Assembly: GCF_000422465.1 (NCBI RefSeq)
Contig: NZ_AULV01000016.1
Location: 62,001 to 126,000 of the forward strand
DNA: 64,000 bases
Direction: 5' to 3'
From: Paenibacillus harenae DSM 16969
GTDB lineage: Bacteria > Bacillota > Bacilli > Paenibacillales > Paenibacillaceae
Part shown: in pieces, positions 38,301 through 47,576 of the stretch
Position numbering within the stretch: the stretch's first letter is position 1
Layout of the letters: each line of letters opens with the position of its first letter
Translations under genes and position numbers: made by a program
Notes under the pieces: generated by a model
What the model was told of the DNA's origin: nothing
Databases searched by the model: none
The model's input: only the letters and a program-made list of their open reading frames with translations

Positions 38301-41300
38301 ATCCAAATGAAGACTGCGAAGCTCTACTTTGCTGCGTGTCCATGCGAGTTGGAAGGCACGCTCCACGGATTGCGAGTCTGTCAGTCCGGCAGTCGCTTCC
38401 ACCGCGCCTTCCCTGGTTTCCGAGACCGATGTGACGGCATACAGGAAGGCCTGCTCGCCCGGTTCCAGCTGCACGCGACGTCTCATGACGAAGGCGGGAT
38501 CGGCAACGGACCCGGTGCGCCCCTTCAACTGGCAGCGGATCGAGCCCGGTTCTGCCAGTCGATACCCCCGGCCGATGAATGATGCCCGGTCTGTCTCGAA
38601 TTCCGCCGCTCCCAAGGCGTGGCCTTCAACGCCCAAGGTATGGGCGGCCCAGAGATCTCTGTCCTTCGCTTCGCGTTTCCGCCGACCGGCTACCAGACAT
38701 CCGGTTTCTTCATCATATTCCGTTCGGATAAACAGCTTGCTGAAAGCCGGATGGGCATCGTCAGCAATCGGGTTGGACAACGCCAGCTCAAGGAAAGACG
38801 TGATTTCAAGCACTTTCGGTTGCTCTCCACGATTCATCAGCGTAATGCGGCGCACCTCTGTGTCTGTTTCGGGTGAAACGCAGATTTCCATTCGCGTCTC
38901 AACCTCATCATAATGGCGCGTAAATGTCGCCTTGTACGTTTCGAACACGACTCGCTGCTCGGTCGATTCCAAGAGACACGGCTGGTAGGAGGGAGACCAG
39001 ATCCGATCGGACATGACATCCCGGATATATACATAGGATCCCCATGAATCGGTTACGGGCTCTTCCCGCCATCTGGAGACGGAGAGTCCGTCCCAACTGC
39101 TGTACCCGCTACCACTGACGGTTACCATCGAGGTGAAGCGTCCATTCGATAACAGGCATGTCTCAGGCGTTGCGGTGTGGGGAGAGGTGAACTCCCGAAG
39201 CGGGCCGGCAGCCTGAACGGTCTCCTCTTCTCTAGCCGGTAAGCGGTACAACGCCGGATGCTTGATCAGTTTCGAGCGACGCGGGACTCGCTCCTGGAGG
39301 AGCAATTGGGCTGCGCGCACCTCCTTGTTCCGATGAAACCGGTCAATCATCGTATTCGGCAGAAGGATATTGGACAACGTCAACAGGCTCATTCCCTGGT
39401 GGTGCGCCATGAAGCTGCGGACAATCGCATGGTCGCGGCCGGCTGGCAGTCTTCTATGAGTGAAGTCGACCGCTTCATAATAGCCGTATTCGCCGCGTGC
39501 GCCTATCTGTTCCAATTGCTTCAGCGCATGAAGTCCCGCCTTCGGAGCATAAGGCAATGCCATGATCGTTGCATATGGAGCAATCACCAGATCCTGATCC
39601 AAACCGCGCTTGAACCCGAGACCGGGGACGCCGAATGCCCGGTACTGGTAATTCATTTGGTTATCGAAGGTGTAGTAACCGGATTCCGAGATGCCAAATG
39701 GAACGTTGCGTTGCTTCGCATATTGGATCTGCCGCTCGACTACGGCCTTGTAGGTGCTATCCCATATCGTACGGCGGTAGGTCTTCATCAGCAACCATGG
39801 CATCAGGTATTCGAACATCGTGCCCGACCATGAGATCAGAACAGGAAGGCTGCCTACCTTCGTCATGGTTCTGCCGAGCGCGTTCCAATGCGAGACCGAC
39901 ACTTGTCCCATTGCGACGGCGACAAAGCTGGCTTGCCGAGCCTCCGAGGCTAGCAGATCGTAGAGACCGTTATCCCTTGCATGCTGATGCACATGATAAC
40001 CAAGGGAGAAGAGATTTGACTTCGGATCATAGAGAGGCCGGAAGTCGGTAGACTTTACAAAGGCATCGATACGGGCCGCGAGACGGTGGCCGCGGACCCC
40101 TATTTCTTCAAGGCCCGCGGAGCCCAGCTCTTGCGCGAAGGCGACTTCGAACCGCTGCTGCGACTGTCCCCCCGGGCGAATAGGGAGAGACTTCTCCGTC
40201 ATTCCGTCCCTGTCGGCCCGCAGCCATTCCAGCAGACCTTCCTTTACGGTCATTAAGGACGCGACCATATTTCCGGAATCAACTGTGGATACGTATACGG
40301 GCATTAGAGGGGACAACGATTCCGTATCGTACCAATTGTAGAGATGCCCTTCCCATTTCTCCATCCGTTCAATCGTATCCACGGTTCGTTCCAATCGATC
40401 GACAAGTCCGGGGGTATCGATGAACCCGAAATCCCGGGCGGCAAGAGCGCATGTCACATACATCCCGATATTGGTGGGGGAGGTGCGATGCGCAATGCCT
40501 CTATTCGGTTCGAACTGAACGTTGTCCGGGGGCAGCCAATTGTCGCGTTCCGTGACATAATCCTCGTAGAAGGACCAAATGTCGCGCGAAAGCCTGAGCA
40601 GCGATTCTCTTTCCTGCTCGTTGAACGTCTCCGTTGCGCGTGCCGGGGCTTGATCAAGCCACCGAATGACCAACGGTGCGATACACCAAAGCAGAGCGAT
40701 AGAAAGTCCCGATGTTCGTTCCAAGGCAGAACCGCTAAGAATGGCGCTTGCCGCCATAAGAGCGACCAGGAAGTATCCGAAGAATAGTCCGTCCAGCTTC
40801 AAAATGCCGCTTGTACGGCTTGACCGATCTACCTCTGCATGATTCGTCCATTCCAGCAGACGGCGTTTCGAGAAGAACAGCCGAAATAACGTGCGGACGA
40901 TGGCATCCAGCAGTACCGCGCTTTGGAAAGGAAGCGTCAGGAACGAAAGGAACGCATATCCCAAAGTGCGAACTAAGCTGTCTGGTCTTTGAAGCAACGT
41001 ATGCGGAGTAAAGAGCTGACGGATTAGCGGAAGCAGCAACGTGAGCAGAACGATTCCAAACCAGGCAATAGGCGAGCCAGGCAGCGCCGTGCAGGTAAGC
41101 AACAGAATGGCCGCAAGCACGGGTTGGAGTAAGCTGCGCCTGAGATTGTCGAGAATCTGCCACCGTGTCATGATCGACAAGTTCGTTGGTGCCAACTTCC
41201 CGCTGCCATTCCGCGCTTTGCGCCTAAGCCAAGGAAGCAGCTGCCAATCACCGCGAGTCCACCGGTGAAGCCGCTTCTGATACGATAAGAAGGTGGTCGG

Positions 41301-43532
41301 ATGATCATCGATCAGCTCAATGTCCGAGAGGAGGCCGGCCCGCAAAAATCCGCCTTCCAGCAGATCGTGGCTGAGCACCCTGTTTTCGGGAAAACGATTG
41401 CCGAGTACATGATGGAAGGTATCGACATCGAAAATGCCTTTGCCCGTGAATATGCCTTGTCCGATCGCATCCTGGTAAGGATCCGATACGGCGAAGGCGT
41501 ACGGGTCAAGCCCGGCTTCGTAGGAGAAAAGCGCGGACAGCCGTGACCTCTGCGCGCTTTCGTAAGTCATTCCGATCCGCGGCTGAAGCACGCCGTAACC
41601 GTCAATGACTCTGCTTCTGTTGTCATCCATACGAGGACGGTTGAAAGGTAAATGAATGGCGCCGATCATTCGATGCGCGCTTTCGAGAGGCAATTGCGTA
41701 TCCGCGTCTAATGTGATGACGTACCGGATGCCTCTTAAGACGGCCATATCGCCTAATTGCGTGCGAAAGCTCGTATTCCCGCTGCCCTTCAGCAGCTGCA
41801 CAAACTCCTCGAGCTTGCCCCGTTTCCGCTCCCATCCCATCCAGGCTTGTTCAGAAGCGTTCCATAGCCTGCGGCGGTGGAACAAGTGGAACGTATGGCC
41901 CGTATACGCTTGATTCAGGCGGTTAATCTCCGTCTTGGCCAAGCTCAGAAGCGCTTCATCCTCGGGAAGCTCTTCCGCATCCGCATCCCGGAAGTCGCTT
42001 AGAATGGCGAAATGAACATGAGGATCCCGATTCGCCAAATAATGCAGCTCCAGACGATCGGCGGTAGCCGTCACCTCTTCCGGTCTGGACCAAATAACAG
42101 GAATGACCACCATCGTGGACGCTTCCTCCGGCACGCCTTTCGAGAAATCGAAGCGGAGCAATCTGGCGGGCAGGGTGACACGCTCTATCGCCCAATGTAT
42201 GGCCGTGACAGCCCATTCGCTGGCCGGGATGACGAGAAGCAATAACGCGGCTGCCCAGCCAAGCGGGGAGATGGGACCGCTTGCTCCCACCGACAGGGAG
42301 AAGTCAATAAGTGCTGAGAGCATGAACAGCGCGAGCAATTGAATGTACAAGCCGGGCGCCCTCAGCTTGAACCCGGCCTCAGGCAATGGTCCGGTCTTCC
42401 CGCATTGCTTGAGCGCCTTCCGCAGCATTCCCATCCCCCGTGCTTCCATTAGATAATAAGCGGCATTCGCGTTTCTGGGAGGCAAGGAAGAGCCACTGGA
42501 TTGGCTTGCGGCCTCGTAGCACGTGTCTGCCAATTGAATCGACTGGGAAGCAACCAGATTTTCGGGAACCCGCATGCGCCTGGCTAACAACTCCACCCGA
42601 TGGCGCAGCGTATGTCGGCTTGCGCTATCCAATCTTGGATAATCTCCGGCGCGTTCCTGCAGCAACGTCTGCTCGACTATGCTGATCTGTTCGAATAGGT
42701 CGCTCCACGTCCATCTGGAAAGCTTGCGCAAGCTCCCGATTACGTGGCCGGTGCTCACCTGATATTGCGCCTGAAGATTGTATTCGTATGAGAGAATAGA
42801 GTCCAAATTGTCAGGAGCATTCTCCAGCTTGCAGATCAGCCACTCTCCGATGTGGGCTGAATCCTCCGCATGTTCTCTTAGATGCTTCACAAGGTGGACA
42901 ATCATAGCGCCCGATAACGGAAGCTCCACATTTGCCTCCTCCAAGGCTTGCTTGAATCGTTCAGGCGTCAGTTCTGCCGCGGGAATGCCCGATAGCATTC
43001 GTTCTACGAGCTCGCAGATGGCGCGATGTTCCTTCACCGGCTTCATGATGTGCGCCAGCCGGCGAATCAGAGCCATTCTCATAAATAGAGGGACTGACCA
43101 AGCCTCCGCCGTGGCGAGCACGGCCACCTCCTGATAGGAGTTGAAATAAGTCATGAACGTATCTTCCTCAACTAACCCGTCGGTATAGTCCAAGTACGCT
43201 TCGCAAATCGAAGAGATTCTTAGCTCCGAGCCATGGCTTACTGTAGGAAGAGGCTTTATATAGAGCTGGTCCAGCTCCTCATCAATCCCGATTAATTCGG
43301 CTTCCAGAAATTCTGAATGATCCAGCAGCCACTCTTCGGATGGCTGCTCGCATGAGCCGCGATGTTCATGCAGATGCTTAATGAAGTTTCGCAGCTCCCG
43401 GATATCCTCTTCCATTCGAACCCATATCGCTTTCGACGTGATGCGTTTTCCGCTCGGATCGTGTTCCAGCGCGAGCTTGTGCGCATGTTCCTGCAATTTA
43501 TCCTGATGCATATGCATTCCTAAATCCCCCAT
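35325..43532 (-). CDS. Cyclic beta-1,2-glucan synthase-like protein (GT84, glucoamylase-like and GH94 domains)
   Basis: Giant membrane protein of 2735 residues. Family members polymerise beta-1,2-glucan from UDP-glucose and, with the GH94 domain, set the ring size. Order: long N-terminal cytoplasmic helical region; membrane pair about 397-447; GT84 glycosyltransferase about 470-790 (VITLDADTQLP, DLLEGGFLRAG, KRLHRWTRGDWQ); further membrane segments about 800-955; glucoamylase-like domain about 1030-1430 (GISESGYYTFD, DFTHRRLPAGRDHA); GH94 beta-sandwich and helical barrel to the end, with catalytic Asp in VGDWNDGMN (about 2425). The length is near that of Brucella Cgs and NdvB. The ATG at 43532 has no RBS; Met6 (43517) has GGGGGA seven bases upstream and is a better start. 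Role in this Gram-positive is inferred. Confidence 0.93.
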   Translation of the reverse strand: MGDLGMHMHQDKLQEHAHKLALEHDPSGKRITSKAIWVRMEEDIRELRNFIKHLHEHRGSCEQPSEEWLLDHSEFLEAELIGIDEELDQLYIKPLPTVSHGSELRISSICEAYLDYTDGLVEEDTFMTYFNSYQEVAVLATAEAWSVPLFMRMALIRRLAHIMKPVKEHRAICELVERMLSGIPAAELTPERFKQALEEANVELPLSGAMIVHLVKHLREHAEDSAHIGEWLICKLENAPDNLDSILSYEYNLQAQYQVSTGHVIGSLRKLSRWTWSDLFEQISIVEQTLLQERAGDYPRLDSASRHTLRHRVELLARRMRVPENLVASQSIQLADTCYEAASQSSGSSLPPRNANAAYYLMEARGMGMLRKALKQCGKTGPLPEAGFKLRAPGLYIQLLALFMLSALIDFSLSVGASGPISPLGWAAALLLLVIPASEWAVTAIHWAIERVTLPARLLRFDFSKGVPEEASTMVVIPVIWSRPEEVTATADRLELHYLANRDPHVHFAILSDFRDADAEELPEDEALLSLAKTEINRLNQAYTGHTFHLFHRRRLWNASEQAWMGWERKRGKLEEFVQLLKGSGNTSFRTQLGDMAVLRGIRYVITLDADTQLPLESAHRMIGAIHLPFNRPRMDDNRSRVIDGYGVLQPRIGMTYESAQRSRLSALFSYEAGLDPYAFAVSDPYQDAIGQGIFTGKGIFDVDTFHHVLGNRFPENRVLSHDLLEGGFLRAGLLSDIELIDDHPTTFLSYQKRLHRWTRGDWQLLPWLRRKARNGSGKLAPTNLSIMTRWQILDNLRRSLLQPVLAAILLLTCTALPGSPIAWFGIVLLTLLLPLIRQLFTPHTLLQRPDSLVRTLGYAFLSFLTLPFQSAVLLDAIVRTLFRLFFSKRRLLEWTNHAEVDRSSRTSGILKLDGLFFGYFLVALMAASAILSGSALERTSGLSIALLWCIAPLVIRWLDQAPARATETFNEQERESLLRLSRDIWSFYEDYVTERDNWLPPDNVQFEPNRGIAHRTSPTNIGMYVTCALAARDFGFIDTPGLVDRLERTVDTIERMEKWEGHLYNWYDTESLSPLMPVYVSTVDSGNMVASLMTVKEGLLEWLRADRDGMTEKSLPIRPGGQSQQRFEVAFAQELGSAGLEEIGVRGHRLAARIDAFVKSTDFRPLYDPKSNLFSLGYHVHQHARDNGLYDLLASEARQASFVAVAMGQVSVSHWNALGRTMTKVGSLPVLISWSGTMFEYLMPWLLMKTYRRTIWDSTYKAVVERQIQYAKQRNVPFGISESGYYTFDNQMNYQYRAFGVPGLGFKRGLDQDLVIAPYATIMALPYAPKAGLHALKQLEQIGARGEYGYYEAVDFTHRRLPAGRDHAIVRSFMAHHQGMSLLTLSNILLPNTMIDRFHRNKEVRAAQLLLQERVPRRSKLIKHPALYRLPAREEETVQAAGPLREFTSPHTATPETCLLSNGRFTSMVTVSGSGYSSWDGLSVSRWREEPVTDSWGSYVYIRDVMSDRIWSPSYQPCLLESTEQRVVFETYKATFTRHYDEVETRMEICVSPETDTEVRRITLMNRGEQPKVLEITSFLELALSNPIADDAHPAFSKLFIRTEYDEETGCLVAGRRKREAKDRDLWAAHTLGVEGHALGAAEFETDRASFIGRGYRLAEPGSIRCQLKGRTGSVADPAFVMRRRVQLEPGEQAFLYAVTSVSETREGAVEATAGLTDSQSVERAFQLAWTRSKVELRSLHLDRSDVNAFQRLASQILYTPPLSSDRSKRIAANSKGQPGLWPFGISGDRSIILVQIDNPAHLSFIMKLLTGHEYLRRLGLRFDLVLLNMSTGGYQQNLQDALNRAVEHGVDRFGAGPAGIHVVPINRLSEEEHTLLMAVARVTLRAGGPNLAGQLRLQRRDNVIKWPKPSQSEAESTLLPAGGQSRPSSPKADDVLFYNGWGGFTADGKQYKLSIEDGKHLPAPWINVLANPGFGTLVSELGTGYTFWRNSRECKLTPWSNDPVLDPHAELGYVRDEDSGSQWTITPAAGKNIELYEVTHGLGYTTFDHERMGIRHSMTIFVPTEDPVKIMRLRLRNNSSETRRISVTYYAEWVIGVQRQSSAAFIASEWDKENCILTAQNRYQETFRDATAFLGIFTQNAADHDDLSWTSDQLEFIGRNGSVLHPAALHRSHLSRRADVHHASCGAVQRKLTLEAGKETEVLILLGCASSRDEAAGLARQYSNAARCDEAWQENLDHWNLTLGQIVVETPSRDTNILLNGWLLYQSLACRVWARSAFYQAGGAYGFRDQLQDSLALLHTRPELTRKQILLNASHQYEEGDVQHWWHEETERGIRTLFSDDLLWLPYSASRYIEHTGDGTVLDERVAYITSEILKEDEHERYEETVRSDQAGTVFEHCCRAIDKALQRIGEHGLPLIGVGDWNDGMNLVGDEGRGESVWLGWFLCEVLQRFEGLCAERSGEAERGARYKKAREGLAAAINEHAWDGQWYRRAFTDAGTWLGSIYNDECRIDSIAQSWSVISGAAPEDRAYQAMQSFDRELVDRELSVVRLLTPPFDRTEPSPGYIQGYPPGIRENGAQYTHGVIWSIIAWSKLGRGDKAFELFRMLNPINHTRTDHEVRQYFGEPYVMAADVYTASPHHGHAGWTWYTGASGWMYQSGIEWILGLRKRGNRLYLNPCIPAEWPGFNVTYRYGNTKYHLSFQRDASETETLKAGPAAYIELADEGAEHHITVRL

Positions 43533-43980
43533 GGATTAAAATAGTAATTAAACATTCCATTACCATTCCACGTTTTGAGGGATTTTATGTAAGTTCCTCG
43601 ATATTGCTTATTTATTCACTTATTATTGATTCAGATACTACCTTGGTCGGATTCACTTCCAGCTGACCGCCGAATGAACAAGAAGTAACAAAAGTATAGT
43701 CGAAACTCGCTCCCGCCGATAGGTGGGGGCTATTTGGCGCTCACGTAGCCGAAGTAGAGGTCCTACTGAGGGAAGTCAGGCGTGGAATAAGCAAGTACGT
43801 GCTTTTGCGGGCCAAATGTAAACGTTATAATCCGGATCAAATTTAAACCGCATGTAATTATTTAATCAATTTTCCTATATCTAATGTTCCAGAAAAAGAT
43901 CAATATCTGTGATTCTTAGTCGTTTAAAAGGTATAATATATTAATCTGTTTCAAAATATTCTCTTAGGCGGTCGAGCATA
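43533..43980. other. Intergenic region with cre-like site
   Basis: No gene is supported. An AT-rich 5' half is interrupted by a GC-richer stretch at about 43700-43815 containing a small hairpin (CCCGCC...GGTGGG) of unknown nature. A TATAAT hexamer lies at 43932-43937 before the AraC gene. Confidence 0.5.
43817..43830. promoter_or_regulatory. cre-like catabolite control site before AraC regulator
   Basis: TGTAAACGTTATAA matches the CcpA cre consensus at 13 of 14 positions, 151 bases before the AraC start. It resembles the site at 13662, which also precedes a transmembrane AraC gene. Confidence 0.5.
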
Positions 43981-46323
43981 ATGAAAAAGATTTTAGCTTT
44001 TGTACGTAAAAAGAATATGCTGTTTAAAATGATTCTGTCCTATGCTCTAGTAGGCATTTTATTTATTGCCGGATTTTCATACGTGATTTTGAATAGGGTT
44101 TCAAGTGAATTGACTAACGAAGTCAATGAAACCTCCTCTAGAATGATCGAACAGTCCTACAATACGGCTGACATCCTTCTATCGTCTACCTATAATTATT
44201 ATTCGCAATTGTTTCTCAAGAATGAATGGATTAACAGCGCCATGAACGGCAAGAGCTTTACCTCTGGCGAAATGTACAAAATTAACTCGGAGCTTCATAA
44301 CTTCAAACAGGGCAACCCAATGATTGCTTCTATATATGTATATAATTACAATGAACGGCTTGTTTTTTCCTCGGCAATGACTTTCAGCAGCATTGACAAT
44401 TTTTTTGATAAGGGCATGACCGATTTACTGGAAGAAAATAAAATGTACGGGCAAAGTATTTTTTTTCCGCGCAAAGCTGCCATTTCGTTCTCCGATAGTC
44501 CCGATCTTACAGAGAGACAAGATTTGATTTCGATCGTTTTCTCGAATTTACGGCCTGACGGAATGAGAGACAGCATGGTTGTGAATCTGGATCAAAGTGT
44601 GCTGCGGGAGCTTGTTATGAAGGGAAGCGGCGACGGGACGTATAAAATGATGATCGTTAATGATCAAGGGCTCATCATTACCGGCCCAGGAGATGAGACT
44701 TTACAGGACAACGATGCGCTTAAAGAAATGATGAAGTCCATTCTGGGCAATAAGGAAAAGCGCGGGAATATGATTTCCAATCTGAATGACATGACGTATA
44801 TGGTATCTTACGTGAAAGCGGACCGGCTAGGATGGAACTTCATTATTTTGGCTAATCAAGATAAGCTGCTGGGCAAAGTGTCCGCGCTCCAAAACTTTAT
44901 TTTAAGAATGACCCTTCTGTGTTTAGCCATTATGGCGATTACCTCGGCGTTTTTCACCAAAATCATTTATGTACCTATTTATCATTTGATGAAGCGATCT
45001 TTGGCAACCACTGAGACAAAGGATAAGCCGCTGCTAAATGAGTACGATGTATTAAATAAATCGTTTTCTTTGTTGGAGAATAAAGTAAATACCCTTCAAT
45101 CCGATATCAACCAATCGTTATCGGCCCGCAAGCAAAGTCTTCTACGTTCTATCTTGCATGGGACAATAACCGGCGCCGAAGTTCAACAAGCAATGAAGAG
45201 GCTTGATCTTGGTCTGGAATCGGATCAATATGTGGTTTGTGTGCTAAAAATGGATCACTTCCATAAAATGTCGGAAAAATACGATATGGTCGATATTTCG
45301 TTATTAAAGTATGCCATTGAGAATATTGGCAGGGAAGTTGCTTCAGGTTTTTATAAATTGGAATTCCTCGAAGACGGTCATGATTCGCTTGATCTGATTT
45401 TTAATATGGGTTGTTCTGATGATGATTCACATGAATCGAAAATCAAGTCGATATTGGAAGAGATTCAGATGAATATAGAAAAATTTCTAAAGATGACCGT
45501 TACGGCGTCAATTGGTCCTGTCGCAACCAAAGTTGAGAACCTGAAATACTCCAGACTGGGCGCTTACCAAGCCGTTCACTTCAGGTTAGTATACGGGACG
45601 AACAGCCTGATATCCTATGAGGACATTATCTTGGAGGAAACCAAAGAGTATCACTATCCGGTTGAATTAGAGAAGCAGATGATGAACAGCTTAAAGGCAG
45701 GTGAATTGGAGCAGCTCCGGGAGTTGTCAGCTGAATTTTTTGCGGGGATTCATCCGTTCAAATACGATGAGATTATCCTTTCGCTTGTGCAATTGCTCGT
45801 GATGACCATTCGAACGGCCAAAGGCATGTCAAGCTTCGATCGTGAAGACGCCGATTTGGAAATTCATACATGCCAACAGCAATTATTACGCTTGGATACG
45901 CTTGAACAAATCGAGACTTGGTTTCATTCGTTATGCGAGAGAATTGTCGCGATCCGAGATAGAACAGCAAGATCCAAAAATAGCAAGACAGTTGAAAAAA
46001 TGACGGCATACATTAAAGACCACTATTCAGAGCCCAATTTAACTTTGGACGTATTATCGGAACGGGTCGGTTTGTCGACCCGATATGTAAGACAGCTATT
46101 CAAAGAGGAGACAGGCAAATCCGTCGCGGAGCATATTGCCGAGCACCGATTCCTTAAAGCGCAAGAGCTTCTGATCCATACCGATCATTCAGCCAAAAAA
46201 ATCGGTGAAATGGTCGGATTCGAGAATGCGAGTTACTTTTATGTCTTGTTTAAAAAACATGTAGGGAAGACGCCGGATCATTATCGCAGGGAGAATAAAT
46301 TGGAAATAATGATGACAGACTGA
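43981..46323 (+). CDS. Transmembrane AraC-family regulator
   Basis: One-component membrane regulator of 780 residues, of the same design as the protein at 11296: membrane segments at about 15-37 and 303-325, an extracellular Cache-like sensor between them, and a helical cytoplasmic region. The C-terminal AraC double helix-turn-helix (about 675-770) shows STRYVRQLFKEETGKSVAE and VGFENASYFYVLFKKHVG. It precedes a transport operon (46579-50184) in the same direction but is separated from it by a strong terminator and 255 bases, so it has its own promoter. The direct repeats at 46394 are a candidate binding site for it. Confidence 0.93.
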   Translation: MKKILAFVRKKNMLFKMILSYALVGILFIAGFSYVILNRVSSELTNEVNETSSRMIEQSYNTADILLSSTYNYYSQLFLKNEWINSAMNGKSFTSGEMYKINSELHNFKQGNPMIASIYVYNYNERLVFSSAMTFSSIDNFFDKGMTDLLEENKMYGQSIFFPRKAAISFSDSPDLTERQDLISIVFSNLRPDGMRDSMVVNLDQSVLRELVMKGSGDGTYKMMIVNDQGLIITGPGDETLQDNDALKEMMKSILGNKEKRGNMISNLNDMTYMVSYVKADRLGWNFIILANQDKLLGKVSALQNFILRMTLLCLAIMAITSAFFTKIIYVPIYHLMKRSLATTETKDKPLLNEYDVLNKSFSLLENKVNTLQSDINQSLSARKQSLLRSILHGTITGAEVQQAMKRLDLGLESDQYVVCVLKMDHFHKMSEKYDMVDISLLKYAIENIGREVASGFYKLEFLEDGHDSLDLIFNMGCSDDDSHESKIKSILEEIQMNIEKFLKMTVTASIGPVATKVENLKYSRLGAYQAVHFRLVYGTNSLISYEDIILEETKEYHYPVELEKQMMNSLKAGELEQLRELSAEFFAGIHPFKYDEIILSLVQLLVMTIRTAKGMSSFDREDADLEIHTCQQQLLRLDTLEQIETWFHSLCERIVAIRDRTARSKNSKTVEKMTAYIKDHYSEPNLTLDVLSERVGLSTRYVRQLFKEETGKSVAEHIAEHRFLKAQELLIHTDHSAKKIGEMVGFENASYFYVLFKKHVGKTPDHYRRENKLEIMMTD

Positions 46324-46366
46324 CGAAAGACCGCCGGTTGCTCAACAGCAACCGGCGGTCTTTCGT
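46323..46366 (+). terminator. Terminator after AraC regulator
   Basis: Perfect 20-bp inverted repeat (46323-46342 and 46347-46366) with a CAAC loop; the A of the TGA stop codon is its first base. The T-tract is only the stem's own TTTCGT. Confidence 0.8.
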
Positions 46367-46393
46367 TAGCATCAGAATCATTTAAACAGCTGA

Positions 46394-46415
46394 TTTTGCT
46401 TGTATTTTGCTTGTA
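46394..46415. promoter_or_regulatory. Tandem 11-bp direct repeat, AraC operator candidate
   Basis: TTTTGCTTGTA occurs twice without a gap (46394-46404 and 46405-46415), followed by a partial third TAGCTTGT at 46416. Repeats spaced about one helical turn apart between an AraC gene and its likely target operon fit an AraC-type binding site. It could also be promoter-region chance. Confidence 0.45.
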
Positions 46416-46578
46416 TAGCTTGTTTTTCAGCCCAAATTAATTCATTTTCCGCTTTTTAAATACGGTATTTTCGACATTTTATTCAATATTCCATTTGTTA
46501 ACCTTTGCAAGTTAGGCGCGAGCAAGCATACTTGTCAGTGTCAGCAACAGTTGCAGCAAAACTTGAAGGAGGAGCCAT

Positions 46579-47547
46579 ATGGAAAGAACGATATCCTATC
46601 AAAGCCAACCCCAAAAAATAAAAAAAATGGGTAAAAACTCGTTCATTCGAGAAATTCGCAAAAATCATTTGCTTTACCTTTTGACTTTGCCGGGAATCCT
46701 GTTAATCTTTGTTTTTGCTTACTTGCCGATATTCGGCATTGTCATTGCGTTCCAGGATTTCAGACCCATAGAAGGGGTTTTTGGAAGCCCTTTTGTCGGA
46801 TTCGAAAACTTCCGTTTTTTCATTGAATCGAAAGAGGTCTATCGCGTTGTAATGAATACTGTATTTTTAAACGTTTTGTTTATCTTATTCACGACGGTCG
46901 TTTCCGTTTCGCTTGCGGTCATGTTTTCTGAGATTAAGCTGAAAAAGTTCAAAGTTATCACCCAAACTCTTGCAACCTTGCCTCATTTTTTGTCCTGGAC
47001 GGTTGTCGCCATGATTGTAGCGGTTTACTTGCCGTATCAAGGCGGAGTGGTGAATCAAATCTTGAACGCGTTCGGAATTGAATCGGTTGCATTCTACAAT
47101 GAAGCCGCATACTGGCCGTTTTTATTGGTATTCATCAAGGTTTGGCACGCGGCGGGCTTCGGGTCAATCGTTTATTTGGCGACCATCTCCGGCATTAATC
47201 CCGAAATTTATGAATCGGCATCGATGGATGGCGCAACCAGGTGGAGGAAGATATGGCATATTACCTTGCCTTTGTTGAAGCCAACGATCATCCTGTTGCT
47301 GCTGCTCGCCTTGGGGGGAATCTTCTACGGTGATTTTGGAATGATCTATGCCATTGTCGGCAAGAATGCTCTTCTTTATCCAACCACCGATGTAATCGAT
47401 ACCTATGTGTATCGTGCGCTTACGGAATTTTCCAATATCAGCATGTCGTCTGCGATCGGGTTATTCCAATCCTTTGTCGGTTTTATACTCGTACTGACTG
47501 TCAACCAAATCACACGCAAATATTCGCCTGATTCGGCGTTATATTAA
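46579..47547 (+). CDS. Sugar ABC transporter permease, LplB type
   Basis: First gene of the third importer, 322 residues with six membrane segments and the EAA loop ESASMDGATRWRKIWHITLP near residue 215. The C-terminus is typical for the class. ATG follows AAGGAGGAG. In this operon the two permeases precede the binding protein, the reverse of the locus at 15625. Confidence 0.95.
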   Translation: MERTISYQSQPQKIKKMGKNSFIREIRKNHLLYLLTLPGILLIFVFAYLPIFGIVIAFQDFRPIEGVFGSPFVGFENFRFFIESKEVYRVVMNTVFLNVLFILFTTVVSVSLAVMFSEIKLKKFKVITQTLATLPHFLSWTVVAMIVAVYLPYQGGVVNQILNAFGIESVAFYNEAAYWPFLLVFIKVWHAAGFGSIVYLATISGINPEIYESASMDGATRWRKIWHITLPLLKPTIILLLLLALGGIFYGDFGMIYAIVGKNALLYPTTDVIDTYVYRALTEFSNISMSSAIGLFQSFVGFILVLTVNQITRKYSPDSALY

Positions 47548-47576
47548 CATTCAACAAGATAGAGGTGAATGAACGC

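Noticed and set aside
43681..43815. Riboswitch or group II intron fragment
   Set aside because: No recognisable conserved core or aptamer motif; kept only as an unexplained block.
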